Shown here in pieces: positions 51,352 through 60,450 of a stretch of 64,000 nt of DNA. This DNA is from Bacillus sp. AFS029637 (GTDB lineage Bacteria > Bacillota > Bacilli > Bacillales > Bacillaceae_G), in assembly GCF_002584985.1 (NCBI RefSeq), contig NZ_NUPZ01000022.1, forward strand, positions 50,244 through 114,243, given 5' to 3'. The notes under the pieces were generated by a model. That model was not told the DNA's origin, did not search any database, and was given only the letters and a program-made list of their open reading frames with translations. Numbering within the stretch: the first letter of the stretch is position 1; every line of letters starts with the position of its first letter. A program made the position numbers and the translations under genes.

Positions 51352-52512
51352 ATGGGAAAGACAAGTAAGTATGTGGCAGCTACCCTACTTTGTTCAACTA
51401 TCGTAATGGGAGGCTTACACGCGTCATCTGTATCATATGCAGCTACGAATTCAACTGTAGCGACTGCACAATCAGATGCAAAGTTGTTAAATGATTTTAG
51501 AAAAGAATTAAAAAAACAAATTGATAATCGAGAAGAAAATATTAAAATCACATATAAAACAAAAAATAAAAATGCTAGAAATATTATGGACCAATTGTAT
51601 GGCGAGTTTAATAAAATTGTAGATGCAGATGAGTATATAAAATATAATGTAGCCTCTACTAAATACTCTATTAAAGGGCTACCAGGAAACTATACGTTTA
51701 CACTGCAAGTGAAATATCGTGAATCGAAGGAACAAACGCAATATGTAAAATCTCAGGTGAAATCGATTATAGGATCAATTGTAAAACCGGGAATGGATGA
51801 TCATGAGAAAGTGAAAGTTATTCATGATTACGTTGTAAAACATGTATCGTATGACACGTCTTATCAAGCATATACAGCATATGAAGCGTTAGCGAATCGT
51901 TCTGCCGTTTGCCAAGGATATGCATTATTAACATATGAGTTACTAAAAGAAGCGGGTATTCAAAATCATATTGTAACAGGTACAGGAAATGGACAAGCTC
52001 ACGCCTGGAATTTAGTGAACATTGAAAATAAGTGGTACCACCTTGATACGACATTCGATGATCCAGTACCTGATAAAGCTGGGCACGTAACATATTCATA
52101 TTTTAATATGTCTGATGAGCAATTAAGTAAAGATCATGAATGGGATCGTAGTAAATATCCAGCAGCAACTACAAGTTACTTTAGTGAATTAACAAACAAA
52201 ATAAATACGGGTAGTTCAAAGACTGCTGCATATGAACAAATGTTAAAAGAAACAAATTTAAAATATTTGTCTGCACAATATGGGGCAGAAAATTACAGTG
52301 AATTTAAGAAAAAATTACAGCAACAATTCGCTTCTAAGCCAGAAAAGGTAGAAGTACGATATAAGCAGTCTATGGATGGAACAATGCAAGATATAAAGAA
52401 AGTGTTAAATGAGATAAATTGGCCAAAAGGTGCCAAGCGTGTATCTTATCAAGTGGCGCCTTATAGTGCAATGACAGGTTATTCATTAGCGACAATTACA
52501 TTTACGTATTAA
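51352..52512 (+). CDS. Secreted transglutaminase-like (papain-fold) protein
   Basis: A 386-residue exported protein: signal peptide ending ...VSYA-AT (about 1-31), then a transglutaminase-core domain (about 155-250) with the Cys-His-Asp triad in SAVCQGYALL, GQAHAWNLV and YHLDTTFDDP. Such secreted domains in Bacillus are thought to be peptidases or crosslinkers; direct activity is unproven. The C-terminal third (300-386) is unassigned. ATG 51352 after AAGGAGTGAC. An unusual long inverted repeat covers the promoter region. Terminator downstream. Confidence 0.85.
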   Translation: MGKTSKYVAATLLCSTIVMGGLHASSVSYAATNSTVATAQSDAKLLNDFRKELKKQIDNREENIKITYKTKNKNARNIMDQLYGEFNKIVDADEYIKYNVASTKYSIKGLPGNYTFTLQVKYRESKEQTQYVKSQVKSIIGSIVKPGMDDHEKVKVIHDYVVKHVSYDTSYQAYTAYEALANRSAVCQGYALLTYELLKEAGIQNHIVTGTGNGQAHAWNLVNIENKWYHLDTTFDDPVPDKAGHVTYSYFNMSDEQLSKDHEWDRSKYPAATTSYFSELTNKINTGSSKTAAYEQMLKETNLKYLSAQYGAENYSEFKKKLQQQFASKPEKVEVRYKQSMDGTMQDIKKVLNEINWPKGAKRVSYQVAPYSAMTGYSLATITFTY

Positions 52513-52519
52513 GGAATGA

Positions 52520-52548
52520 AAAAGAGCATCTGTAAAAGATGCTCTTTT
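52520..52548 (+). terminator. Terminator after the transglutaminase-like gene
   Basis: Perfect arms aaaagagcatct (52520-52531) and agatgctctttt (52537-52548). Confidence 0.9.
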
Positions 52549-52613
52549 ATTATGCATTACTTCAAAAAACAGAATTATGTGATAAAATAAAAGTGGAAGG
52601 ATGTGGAATCTAA

Positions 52614-52811
52614 ATGAATTTGTTCGAGAATAATATATTTACATTGATATATACTTGTTTAGTAATTGGAATTATCGTTTTGTTTTTCCTATCATTTACT
52701 TTGTTTATAAAAAGATTATTGCAAAACAACGCCGCAAAGAAACAGCATGTGATGAATATGAACCAGAAGCTAGATCGAATTATTGAATTGCTTGAAAAAG
52801 ATAAGAAGTAG
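52614..52811 (+). CDS. DUF4083 family small membrane protein
   Basis: A 65-residue protein with one membrane helix (about 8-32, IFTLIYTCLVIGIIVLFFLS) and a short charged C-terminal coil ending LDRIIELLEKDKK, the layout I know from DUF4083. Function unknown. ATG 52614 after AAGGATGTGGA. The Nudix gene begins about 30 bp downstream and may be cotranscribed. Confidence 0.7.
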   Translation: MNLFENNIFTLIYTCLVIGIIVLFFLSFTLFIKRLLQNNAAKKQHVMNMNQKLDRIIELLEKDKK

Positions 52812-52841
52812 CGATAAAAGATGTATGAAATGGGGAAGAGG

Positions 52842-53303
52842 ATGGCTAATTATATAAAAGAATTACGTGAAAAAGTAGGGCATGATTATGTTTTTTTAAA
52901 CTTTGCGGGTGGTTGTGTATTTAATAAAGAGGGAGAAGTATTACTGCAAAAAAGAGGTGACTTTAACGCTTGGGGGTTTCCTGGTGGTGCAATGGAAATC
53001 GGAGAATCTGCCGCAGAAACGGCGATTCGAGAAATAAAAGAAGAAACAGGTTATGATGTAGAAATAAATGAGCTTGTTGGAGTATATACAAAATATTTTC
53101 AAACATATCCAAATGGAGACAAAGCCCAGTCAATTGTGATAGTCTTTACATGCTCAATTGCCGGAGGAGAGAAAAAAATAGACGGTGATGAAACGTTGGA
53201 TTTGAAGTTTTTCCCGTTGGACGAAATGCCCCCATTGTTCAATAAACAACATGAAGATTGCTTACAAGATTTACTGGAGAAAAGAATCGGGGTATATCGT
53301 TAA
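52842..53303 (+). CDS. Nudix hydrolase
   Basis: A 153-residue Nudix protein with box GGAMEIGESAAETAIREIKE (then ETGY), a full match to GX5EX7REUXEEXGU, at about 51-74. It hydrolyses a nucleoside diphosphate derivative; substrate unknown. I use the ATG at 52842 (MANYIKELREK) since family members begin near there; in-frame ATGs at 52821 and 52830 would add 7 or 4 residues. Follows the DUF4083 gene closely. Confidence 0.85.
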   Translation: MANYIKELREKVGHDYVFLNFAGGCVFNKEGEVLLQKRGDFNAWGFPGGAMEIGESAAETAIREIKEETGYDVEINELVGVYTKYFQTYPNGDKAQSIVIVFTCSIAGGEKKIDGDETLDLKFFPLDEMPPLFNKQHEDCLQDLLEKRIGVYR

Positions 53304-53308
53304 AACAT

Positions 53309-53340
53309 AAAAAGAAGCTAAATGAGATTAGCTTCTTTTT
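53309..53340. terminator. Bidirectional terminator between Nudix and nadE genes
   Basis: Perfect arms aaaaagaagctaa (53309-53321) and ttagcttcttttt (53328-53340). Confidence 0.9.
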
Positions 53341-53346
53341 TATGTT

Positions 53347-54165
53347 TTATTTCCACCAATCATCAAACATTGACGCTGGTACTTGTCTTTTATGTTCGCT
53401 CACTGTGTAACGTTTTTCGATTTTTTCAGCAACGTCAGCTGGAACTACTTTACCTTCTAGATAGTCATCTAATTGATCATATGTAATACCTAACTCTGTT
53501 TCATCAGCTTGACCTGGTTTTTCATCTAATAAATCAGCTGTTGGCATTTTTAAATAAAGTCGCTCGTCTGCACCTAATTCTTGTAGTAAAGCACGTCCTT
53601 GGCGCTTCGTTAATCCTGTTAATGGTAATAAATCTGCACCACCATCCCCGAATTTTGTAAAGAATCCTGTTACAGCTTCTGCAGCATGATCTGTTCCGAT
53701 AACAAGAAGGCCGTTTTGTCCACCGATTGCATACTGTGTAACCATGCGAATACGCGCTTTCACATTACCTTTATTGAAATCAGTTAACGATTCACCTAAT
53801 AAGTTTTCGTATTGATTTGAAAAGGCATCAACTGTTGAAGCAATATCAAAGGCAGTTGATTGATCAGCTTGAATAAATTGTAATGCTAATTGCGCATCAT
53901 CTTCATCTTTTTGCACTTTGTAAGGAAGACGTACAGCGATAAATGTTGCGTTACCACCTTCGTTACGAATTTCTTCAACTGCAAGCTGTGCTAAGCGTCC
54001 TGCTAATGTAGAGTCTTGTCCGCCACTAATTCCAAGTACAAATCCTTTTGCACCTGTTTTTTTTACATAATCTTTTAAGAAATCGACGCGTTTACGAATT
54101 TCTACTTTCGCATCAATTACAGGCTGAACATGTAATGCTTTCATAATCTGTTCTTGTAATGTCAT
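53347..54165 (-). CDS. nadE: NH3-dependent NAD+ synthetase
   Basis: The 272-residue enzyme makes NAD from deamido-NAD, ATP and ammonia, the last step of NAD synthesis. It has the PP-loop [13 protein letters not shown] (about 46-58), followed by [20 protein letters not shown] (about 79-98), [22 protein letters not shown] in two parts and [12 protein letters not shown]. No glutaminase domain, consistent with ammonia dependence. ATG 54165 after TAGGAGGAAA. A single gene. Confidence 0.96.
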   Translation of the reverse strand: MTLQEQIMKALHVQPVIDAKVEIRKRVDFLKDYVKKTGAKGFVLGISGGQDSTLAGRLAQLAVEEIRNEGGNATFIAVRLPYKVQKDEDDAQLALQFIQADQSTAFDIASTVDAFSNQYENLLGESLTDFNKGNVKARIRMVTQYAIGGQNGLLVIGTDHAAEAVTGFFTKFGDGGADLLPLTGLTKRQGRALLQELGADERLYLKMPTADLLDEKPGQADETELGITYDQLDDYLEGKVVPADVAEKIEKRYTVSEHKRQVPASMFDDWWK

Positions 54166-54331
54166 TATATTTTCCTCCTATTCATATTAAAGCTGTTAAA
54201 ATTTTTATGTATATATTGGTACATACTTCTATCCTTTATTATTTCGCAAAACTAACGAATATACAATAGGATGCGTGTATGAATATGAATGTAGTCATTA
54301 TAATGAAAGTGCAACGTATAAGCAATTTTTT

Positions 54332-54355
54332 AAACCTTTCAAAACTGTAAGGTTT
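54332..54355 (+). promoter_or_regulatory. BceR-like box and stem-loop upstream of the BceB-type permease
   Basis: tttca-aaac-tgtaa (54337-54350) resembles the BceR site TNACA-N4-TGTAA with one change. It lies inside a small stem aaacctt/aaggttt (54332-54338/54349-54355) followed by T. It sits about 85 bp before the permease start. A short motif, so weak evidence on its own. Confidence 0.35.
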
Positions 54356-54434
54356 TTGTCATTTGAATCGATGGAAGGTATTTCCGTACTTTACTAATAT
54401 AAGAACATAGTTAGTAGAAGGGCGGAGAAGTAAT

Positions 54435-56315
54435 ATGAACATTAGAGAACTAGCATACCGGAATGTAACGCGAAATAGACGGACATATTCAGCCTATTTT
54501 TTGAGTAGCGCATTTGCTATTATGGCCTTTTTTGTGTATTCATTTTTTGCGTTTCATCCCGCATTAAGTGCAGGAGAATTGGGTCAGTACGTCTTCGTAA
54601 GTATGTCTTTTGCACAGTCTATTATTTACTTATTTACATTCTTCTTTATTTTATATTCAATGGGAATGTTTTTAAAAACGAGAAAGCGTGAACTAGGAAT
54701 ATTAATGATGTTAGGTATGACGAAATATCAATTAAAGCGTCTTATCTTTTTTGAAAATATTATGATTGGGATAGGGGCAATTATTTTTGGGATTTTTGCA
54801 GGAATGTTATTTTCCGGAATATTAATATTTGTAGCCCCGATGATATTAAAGCTAGATATTTCCTTAGCCTATTACATACCAATGAAAGCCATTGTTGTAA
54901 CGAGTATTATGTTTTTCGTATTATTTATGATCATTTCATTGTTTAGTGCAGGAATGATTCGGAAGAATAAAATTATGAAATTGTTTAGAGGGTCAGCAGA
55001 AGCGAAGCCGGAACCGAAAGCATCCATTATTTCTTCTATATTAGCAGTCATACTGCTTAGTGCGGGATATACAGGAGCGCTTATGTCACACGGTGCGATG
55101 GTATTTTTTATGATGATTCCAGTTACAACGGTAGTCATCATTGGCACATATTTACTGTACAAGCAGTTGAGCGTATTTATTATTCGACTATGTAAAAAAA
55201 GTAAACGTTTCTACTGGACACAGACAAATATTATTACTTTATCAGATTTAGCGTACCGGATGAGAGATAATGCAAGAATGTTCTTTATTGTGACGATTAT
55301 TTCAACTGTAGCATTTTCAGCAATAGGTACATTAGTTGGCTTTGCTTCAATGACGAAAGAAATTATGGAGAGACCGATTGCGTTTCACTATCATTCTAAG
55401 CAAGGAAATAGTAATGAATCACAGCATATACAAATGATTGACGAAGGATTAAAGAAATATAATATAGCAGCTTCAAAAACGAATATTTCAACGAAAAAAA
55501 CGGAGGAGCAGTCGTTAAGAAGCGCCACCTTTATAAAGGAATCAGACTATAAGGAATATGCAAAGTTAACAGGAGAAACCATTAATACGGTATCAAATAA
55601 AGAAGCTTTATTTTTGTCAGTCGATATACCAGGACCTCCGATGAAAGAAAGAAATGAAATTACATTACCAAATATGAATGAATCTTTAAAAGTGAAAAAA
55701 GTTAATACTTCTTCATTAAGTAAAATACTGAGAGGAAACGTTTATGTAATCTCTAACAAACAGTATGATGCATTACAAGATGAATTTAAAGAGGCAAGAG
55801 ATTATGTATACAAAACAGAAGGAACGAAAGATGAAATTGAGGTTGGTAAAGAACTCACTAATCAGATGAAGCCTTATGAAGAACATATAATGTTTAGTGC
55901 AGAAGAGTACGAACAAAACCAAAGTTTACAAATTGCAGGACCTATTTTATTTGTAGGTTTCTTTATCGGAATTGTATTTTTCATTTGTGCAGGAAGCTTT
56001 CTTTATTTTCGTTTATTCTCCGATTTAGAGGACGATACTCGCTTGTTCGAAATGATTCGAAAAGTGGGGTTAACGGGCGGGGAATTATCGAAAGTAGTCA
56101 CAATCCGTTTAGCACTTTTATTCTTCGTACCAATCGGCGTTGCAACATTACATGGAGCAGTGGCGTTAACTGCGCTAGGGCATATGTTTGAGTACTCACT
56201 GTTTAAAGAAAATGCGATTGTATTAAGTATTTTCATAGGGATCCAAGTTGCATACTTCTTACTTATAAGATCTCGTTATTTAAAACAATTGAAAGAGAGA
56301 TTACGTATGCGATAA
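54435..56315 (+). CDS. BceB-type ABC transporter permease (FtsX family), orphan
   Basis: A 626-residue permease with about ten membrane helices and a large external loop between helices 7 and 8 (about 310-500). It begins MNIRELAYRNVTRNRRTYSAY, the usual opening of BceB/VraG proteins, and carries FtsX domains in helices 2-4 and 8-10. BceAB transporters protect membrane-cycle lipids from bacitracin-like peptides and signal to BceS kinases. Here no ATPase or two-component gene is adjacent: nadE lies on one side and an AbrB gene on the other, so the partner must be elsewhere. ATG 54435 after GGCGGAG. Confidence 0.87.
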   Translation: MNIRELAYRNVTRNRRTYSAYFLSSAFAIMAFFVYSFFAFHPALSAGELGQYVFVSMSFAQSIIYLFTFFFILYSMGMFLKTRKRELGILMMLGMTKYQLKRLIFFENIMIGIGAIIFGIFAGMLFSGILIFVAPMILKLDISLAYYIPMKAIVVTSIMFFVLFMIISLFSAGMIRKNKIMKLFRGSAEAKPEPKASIISSILAVILLSAGYTGALMSHGAMVFFMMIPVTTVVIIGTYLLYKQLSVFIIRLCKKSKRFYWTQTNIITLSDLAYRMRDNARMFFIVTIISTVAFSAIGTLVGFASMTKEIMERPIAFHYHSKQGNSNESQHIQMIDEGLKKYNIAASKTNISTKKTEEQSLRSATFIKESDYKEYAKLTGETINTVSNKEALFLSVDIPGPPMKERNEITLPNMNESLKVKKVNTSSLSKILRGNVYVISNKQYDALQDEFKEARDYVYKTEGTKDEIEVGKELTNQMKPYEEHIMFSAEEYEQNQSLQIAGPILFVGFFIGIVFFICAGSFLYFRLFSDLEDDTRLFEMIRKVGLTGGELSKVVTIRLALLFFVPIGVATLHGAVALTALGHMFEYSLFKENAIVLSIFIGIQVAYFLLIRSRYLKQLKERLRMR

Positions 56316-56430
56316 CTGTGTTTTTTTGACTTGAGTACAAAAATTTATAAAAAGAGACAAGCATTACCAAATGGTGATAAAATGGAAATAGCGAGGTGGG
56401 AAAATTAATAGAGAGTAAGGGGGGAGTAAT

Positions 56431-56718
56431 ATGAAAGCAACAGGAGTTATTCGAAAAGTAGACGAACTAGGAAGAATTGTTATTCCTAAAGAATTACGAG
56501 ATGTATTAGGGATACAAATCAAATCACCACTTGAAATTTTCGTAGAAGAAGACAAAGTCATTTTACAAAAATATCAACCTTACAATGCTTGTCAAATAAC
56601 AGGTGATGTTTCAGACCAGAACATTTCATTAGCAAATGGAAACATTACTGTTAGTATAGATGGAGCGAAACATGTAATAAAAGAGATAGAGAAATTTTTA
56701 AACAAGAGTGAGGTTTAG
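56431..56718 (+). CDS. AbrB family transition-state regulator
   Basis: A 95-residue DNA-binding protein: the N-terminal swapped-hairpin domain (MKATGVIRKVDELGRIVIPK, RDVLGI) is AbrB-type, with Arg residues 8 and 15 likely touching DNA, and the C-terminal half (CQITGDVSDQNISLANG) is the AbrB multimerisation domain. Full length resembles AbrB (94) and Abh. It is one of several AbrB paralogues known in this group rather than obviously AbrB itself. ATG 56431 after AAGGGGGGAG. Confidence 0.88.
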   Translation: MKATGVIRKVDELGRIVIPKELRDVLGIQIKSPLEIFVEEDKVILQKYQPYNACQITGDVSDQNISLANGNITVSIDGAKHVIKEIEKFLNKSEV

Positions 56719-56771
56719 TCTTCAATTATATTATTTTAAAAGATCAAATTGTATTCTTTTAAAAGACTATG

Positions 56772-56794
56772 AAAGGACCATAAATTGGTCCTTT
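56772..56794 (+). terminator. Terminator after the AbrB-type gene
   Basis: Perfect arms aaaggacca (56772-56780) and tggtccttt (56786-56794), followed by a T-rich tail. Confidence 0.82.
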
Positions 56795-56967
56795 TATTTT
56801 TGCTAGTAGTTGAATCACAAGAGAAATAAAAAGTAGTAAAAAGTTAGTAAGTAATATTGAGAAATATTTGAAATAAAGGAGAAGAGAACGGATAAAACGA
56901 ATGTTACGTTTAAACGTATTCAAAAGTGGTCTGAAATGAAAATAATACATTTTCAGGAGGGATTACG

Positions 56968-57918
56968 ATGAACAATAGTACAGCGAATAAACAAAAAGGT
57001 ATACAGTTGATTCCTTTTACCGTAAACAAGGTGGTTGAACAAGTAAATGAAATTCCACCAGGTGTACAACTAATTCACGCTCCACAAGTATGGGAGAAGA
57101 GTGCGAAAGGAAAAGATATTGTCGTTGCCGTTTTAGATACAGGGTGTGATATCAACCATATAGATTTAAAAGATCGTATTATTGGTGGAAAGAATTTCAC
57201 GAAAGATTATGAAGGTAATCCAAATATTTATCTTGATAATAACGGACACGGTACTCATGTAGCTGGAACGATTGCAGCGACTGAAAATGGTGTCGGTGTG
57301 TTAGGTGTGGCACCACATGCTAAAATGTTAGTATTAAAAGTTTTAGCGGGAGATGGTTCTGGAAGTTATGAGCAAATTATTGAGGCTATTCAGTATGCTG
57401 TAAATTGGAGAGGGCCGAATAAAGAGAGAGTGAGAATCATTTCAATGTCACTTGGTGGTCCGCAAGACGTTCCGGAATTACATGAAGCAATTCAAAATGC
57501 GGTAAGGCAAGATGTTCTCGTTGTATGTGCTGCTGGAAATAATGGGGATTGTGATGATGACACAGAGGAACTTGACTTCCCAGGTGCTTACTCTGAGGTA
57601 ATTGAAGTTGGTGCAGTCAATTTAGAGCGGAAAATTGCTTGTTTTAGTAATTCAAATCAAGAAATTGATTTAGTAGCGCCAGGTGATGAAATATTATCTA
57701 CGTATCCAGAGGGGAAATATGCTGTATTAAGTGGAACTTCAATGGCGACACCACATATTGCTGGAGCATTAGCACTTCTTATTAAGCAGTGCGAGAGAGA
57801 ATATGGTAGAAAGTTATCAGAGCCAGAAATATATGCACAACTAATAAAAAGAACTGTACCTTTAGGGTATGAGCGTACATCTGAAGGGAACGGATTAATA
57901 GATTTATTAAAAGAATAG
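56968..57918 (+). CDS. isp: Intracellular subtilisin-type serine protease
   Basis: A 316-residue S8 protease without signal peptide. An N-terminal inhibitory extension of about 18 residues contains the LIPF motif of intracellular subtilisins, which blocks the active site until cleaved. Triad: Asp in VLDTGCD (about 52), His in NGHGTHVAG (about 89) and Ser in SGTSMATPHIAG (about 253). It degrades cytoplasmic protein in stationary phase. ATG 56968 after AGGAGG. The terminator stem begins at the stop codon. Confidence 0.93.
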   Translation: MNNSTANKQKGIQLIPFTVNKVVEQVNEIPPGVQLIHAPQVWEKSAKGKDIVVAVLDTGCDINHIDLKDRIIGGKNFTKDYEGNPNIYLDNNGHGTHVAGTIAATENGVGVLGVAPHAKMLVLKVLAGDGSGSYEQIIEAIQYAVNWRGPNKERVRIISMSLGGPQDVPELHEAIQNAVRQDVLVVCAAGNNGDCDDDTEELDFPGAYSEVIEVGAVNLERKIACFSNSNQEIDLVAPGDEILSTYPEGKYAVLSGTSMATPHIAGALALLIKQCEREYGRKLSEPEIYAQLIKRTVPLGYERTSEGNGLIDLLKE

Positions 57919-57968
57919 CCATACTAAAAAACTTCTCATATGAATATGGGAAGTTTTTTAGTATGGCT
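57917..57968. terminator. Bidirectional terminator overlapping both stop codons
   Basis: 24-base arms (57917-57940 and 57945-57968) pair with one G-U step around a 4-base loop. The first arm starts in the isp stop codon, the second contains the end of the convergent ArsR-type gene; internal A/T-runs serve both strands. Confidence 0.9.
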
Positions 57969-58266
57969 CTGTCGCATGTAATACAACTTGTAACAAACCA
58001 GGGAATCTAGTATTTAAATCTTCTTCGCGAATTGAAATAAAACGTTGTGTTCCTTCAAGACGTGTATACATAACACCTGACTCACGTAAAACTTTAAAAT
58101 GGTGAGATAAAGTTGATTTCGCAATTGGAATGTTTAACGAACCACAAGATTGTTCATTTTTCTCTAATAACATATTTACAATTTGTAAACGAATTTGATC
58201 ACTAAGTGCATATAAGACAGAAGAGAATTGAATTTCTTCTCGATTTGGATGATAGAGTGTACGCAT
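57958..58266 (-). CDS. ArsR family transcriptional regulator
   Basis: A 102-residue winged-helix repressor: ALSDQIRLQIVNMLLEK (about 20-36), then the recognition helix in AKSTLSHHFKVLRESGVMY (about 49-67) and wing LEGTQRFISI. No metal-binding Cys pair of the ELCVCDL type is seen; the Cys in NEQSCGSL stands alone, so it may sense something other than a metal. ATG 58266. Divergent from an aldo/keto reductase, with a long palindrome between them as the likely operator. Confidence 0.88.
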   Translation of the reverse strand: MRTLYHPNREEIQFSSVLYALSDQIRLQIVNMLLEKNEQSCGSLNIPIAKSTLSHHFKVLRESGVMYTRLEGTQRFISIREEDLNTRFPGLLQVVLHATEPY

Positions 58267-58319
58267 TTTTTCACCTGCTTGTATAAGTTAAGTTATTTGC
58301 ACTATAACATATAAAATGG

Positions 58320-58361
58320 TATATTTCTATTGTTCGATTATATTCGAACAATAGAAATATA
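58320..58361. promoter_or_regulatory. Long perfect palindrome between arsR-type and aldo/keto reductase genes
   Basis: Arms tatatttctattgttcga (58320-58337) and tcgaacaatagaaatata (58344-58361) are perfectly complementary, with a 6-base centre. It ends 12 bp before the reductase start, overlapping its ribosome-site region, and lies 54 bp from the regulator start. Probably the operator of the ArsR-type protein. Confidence 0.7.
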
Positions 58362-58373
58362 GGGGGAGAATAA

Positions 58374-59309
58374 ATGAAGTATACAAAATTGCAAAAGGCA
58401 GGACTAAATATTTCTAAGTTGGGGTTAGGAACGAATGCTGTAGGGGGACATAATTTATATGCTGATGTGAATGAGGAAGAAGGAAAACGATTAATAAAAG
58501 AAGCTATTCAGCAAGGAATAACATTTTTTGATACAGCGGATTCATACGGTTTTGGTAGATCAGAAGAATTAGTAGGTGAGGTATTGAAGGGAAAACGCCA
58601 CGATTTTGTACTTGCTACAAAAGGTGGAATTCAGCCGTTATTAAATGGAGAAACGTATATTAATAATGAACCAAGCTATTTAAGAAATGCTGTGGAAAAT
58701 AGTTTAAGAAGATTACAGACTGACTATATTGATTTATATTATTTACACTTTACAAATTCTGAAACAAGTTACATAGATTCAATCGGTGAGCTTACTCGTC
58801 TAAAAGAAGAAGGTAAAATTCGTTCAATTGGAATATCAAACGTAAACATAGAACAATTAAAAGAAGCGAATCAACATGGTTATATAGATGTAGTACAATC
58901 GCCTTACAACATGTTAGATCGTACTGCTGGGGAAGAACTATTGCCGTATTGTATAGAAGCTGGTATTTCATTTATTCCGTATGGACCTCTTGCCTTTGGA
59001 ATACTAGGTGGTAAATATACAGAAGATTTTAAATTAAATGAAGGTGATTGGCGCAAAAGTGTAAATCTATTTGAAGAAAATACATATAAGAATAACTTTA
59101 AGAAAGTGGAAGAGTTAAAAGGGTTAGCTGAAGAAAAGAATATCGAAGTATCGCATTTAGCTTTAGCGTGGTTATTAAACAAACAAGGAATTGATACTGT
59201 TATTCCTGGAGGAAAGCGGGCAGAGCAAATAAGAGAAAGTGTAAGAGCGATGGATGTTTCATTGAATGAACAGGACATGAAACAGATTGAATCGATATTA
59301 GAAGTATAG
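58374..59309 (+). CDS. Aldo/keto reductase
   Basis: A 311-residue TIM-barrel NADPH-dependent oxidoreductase. Catalytic Asp and Tyr are in FFDTADSYGFGRSEE (about 49-63), Lys in LATKGGIQ, His in YYLHFTNSE; the C-terminal PGGKRAEQIRES binds the cofactor phosphate. It reduces aldehydes or ketones; substrate unknown. ATG 58374 after AGGGGGAG. Divergent from an ArsR-family gene with a long palindrome, so it is likely induced by the ligand of that repressor (inference). Confidence 0.9.
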   Translation: MKYTKLQKAGLNISKLGLGTNAVGGHNLYADVNEEEGKRLIKEAIQQGITFFDTADSYGFGRSEELVGEVLKGKRHDFVLATKGGIQPLLNGETYINNEPSYLRNAVENSLRRLQTDYIDLYYLHFTNSETSYIDSIGELTRLKEEGKIRSIGISNVNIEQLKEANQHGYIDVVQSPYNMLDRTAGEELLPYCIEAGISFIPYGPLAFGILGGKYTEDFKLNEGDWRKSVNLFEENTYKNNFKKVEELKGLAEEKNIEVSHLALAWLLNKQGIDTVIPGGKRAEQIRESVRAMDVSLNEQDMKQIESILEV

Positions 59310-59613
59310 TCAGAAAGAGGGGGAGATGCTAAACTCCCTTTTTTATACTCTATAAATAGCATATAGTATAAAAAATATTAATTGACGTATTTTACGAGCG
59401 TAGCGATTAGAAAAAATGGTCCGTTCACTTGGAGGAGAGTTAAAACGGGAATTTCGAACAAATAAAAAATCCCTATAGAGATAGGGATTTATATATCGGC
59501 ATATCGTTCCTTGGAAAAGGATGTACTTAGTTTACCATATTGAAATATAAGTATTTGTGAAATAGATGTGAAACTAATGTGAAAAATGATTATGGTGAAA
59601 ATTCTGGTAAATA
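59310..59613. other. Intergenic region after the aldo/keto reductase
   Basis: A weak terminator-like stem (gggag 59321/ctccc 59334 with T-run) follows the reductase. A small stem aaatcccta/tagggattt sits at 59467-59490. A GGAGGAG ribosome-site-like sequence at about 59431 has no start codon after it. No credible ORF. Confidence 0.45.
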
Positions 59614-59654
59614 AAAAGCACTGTTTTAGTTACATTAACTAAAACAGTGCTTTT
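59614..59654 (-). terminator. Terminator overlapping the stop of the minus-strand gene
   Basis: Perfect 18-bp arms aaaagcactgttttagtt (59614-59631) and aactaaaacagtgctttt (59637-59654). Confidence 0.92.
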
Positions 59655-59863
59655 CTCTTTGATTGTACAGTTGCTGCATTTTCATCATGTATGCCTGCTT
59701 CTTTAATAATTCGTTGTTTTGCTTTATTTAATAGGTGGTTTACTGATTCGCCGAAATAGTTCGCTTCGCTTTTTGTGCGGGCTTCTCGTAAACATTTATA
59801 GTTTTCTAGCAGTTCCTCTTTTTCGGAGTTTGTTAAGAAATCTTCTATTTTCTTTTTTGTCAT
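59639..59863 (-). CDS. Small uncharacterised helical protein
   Basis: A 74-residue, Lys/Glu-rich protein starting MTKKKIEDFLTNSEKEELLE and apparently all-helical. No membrane segment and no family that I recognise. The ATG at 59863 is chosen because AAAGGG lies 8 bases upstream; a longer frame from 59917 adds an unlike tail. It lies 84 bp downstream of the DUF4257 gene on the same strand, and a strong terminator overlaps its stop. Confidence 0.65.
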   Translation of the reverse strand: MTKKKIEDFLTNSEKEELLENYKCLREARTKSEANYFGESVNHLLNKAKQRIIKEAGIHDENAATVQSKRKALF

Positions 59864-59947
59864 ACGAAACACCCTTTCTTCTGACAAACGACGCAATAGA
59901 AAATATTTATTTTTCATTATAACAATAATTTAAAAAGAAAGTATATA

Positions 59948-60295
59948 CTAACGTCGCAATAATTTGTCAATTTCTTGAATCTTCTCATCAGCTTTTCCAA
60001 TTTGCGTATTTTTAGCCTGCTCACCACCAAGAGCCTGGTGAAGTAAGAACGTTTGGCCAGAAATAGCAGTCACAATGGACACCTTGATTATTTCTTTTAT
60101 TAAGGTGGCATCGAATAAAACGAGTCCGAGAAGTGCAGCTAGGCAGCCGGTAAAAATATCAGTTAAAAAACCAAAATGAAAAAAAGTTTTCAAACGGCGT
60201 GGAAGCAATAACTTACCTTGGTTATTGATTAGATGGGAAACGAAGCCGGTAATGCCACCAACGAGAACAGCAGTTAGCCATTGATACATTTCCAT
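59948..60295 (-). CDS. DUF4257 family membrane protein
   Basis: A 115-residue protein with about three hydrophobic segments (LTAVLVGGITGFVSHLI, DIFTGCLAALLGLVLF, VSIVTAISGQTFLLHQALGG) and a charged C-terminal helix. The pattern fits DUF4257, a small family found in this group. ATG 60295 after AAAAGGAG; a longer frame from 60352 is less likely. Function unknown. Confidence 0.75.
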   Translation of the reverse strand: MEMYQWLTAVLVGGITGFVSHLINNQGKLLLPRRLKTFFHFGFLTDIFTGCLAALLGLVLFDATLIKEIIKVSIVTAISGQTFLLHQALGGEQAKNTQIGKADEKIQEIDKLLRR

Positions 60296-60450
60296 CGAAT
60301 CCACTCCTTTTAGTGAATAAGATTCGATTTTTACATATTGATTCCTTTTCATATTTCATATAACCATATTGAGAAAGTTTGTTTGGGTATATTACGCATT
60401 CAATTTAATTATAACGGAAGATTCCGATACATTTTAGTTATATTATATGA

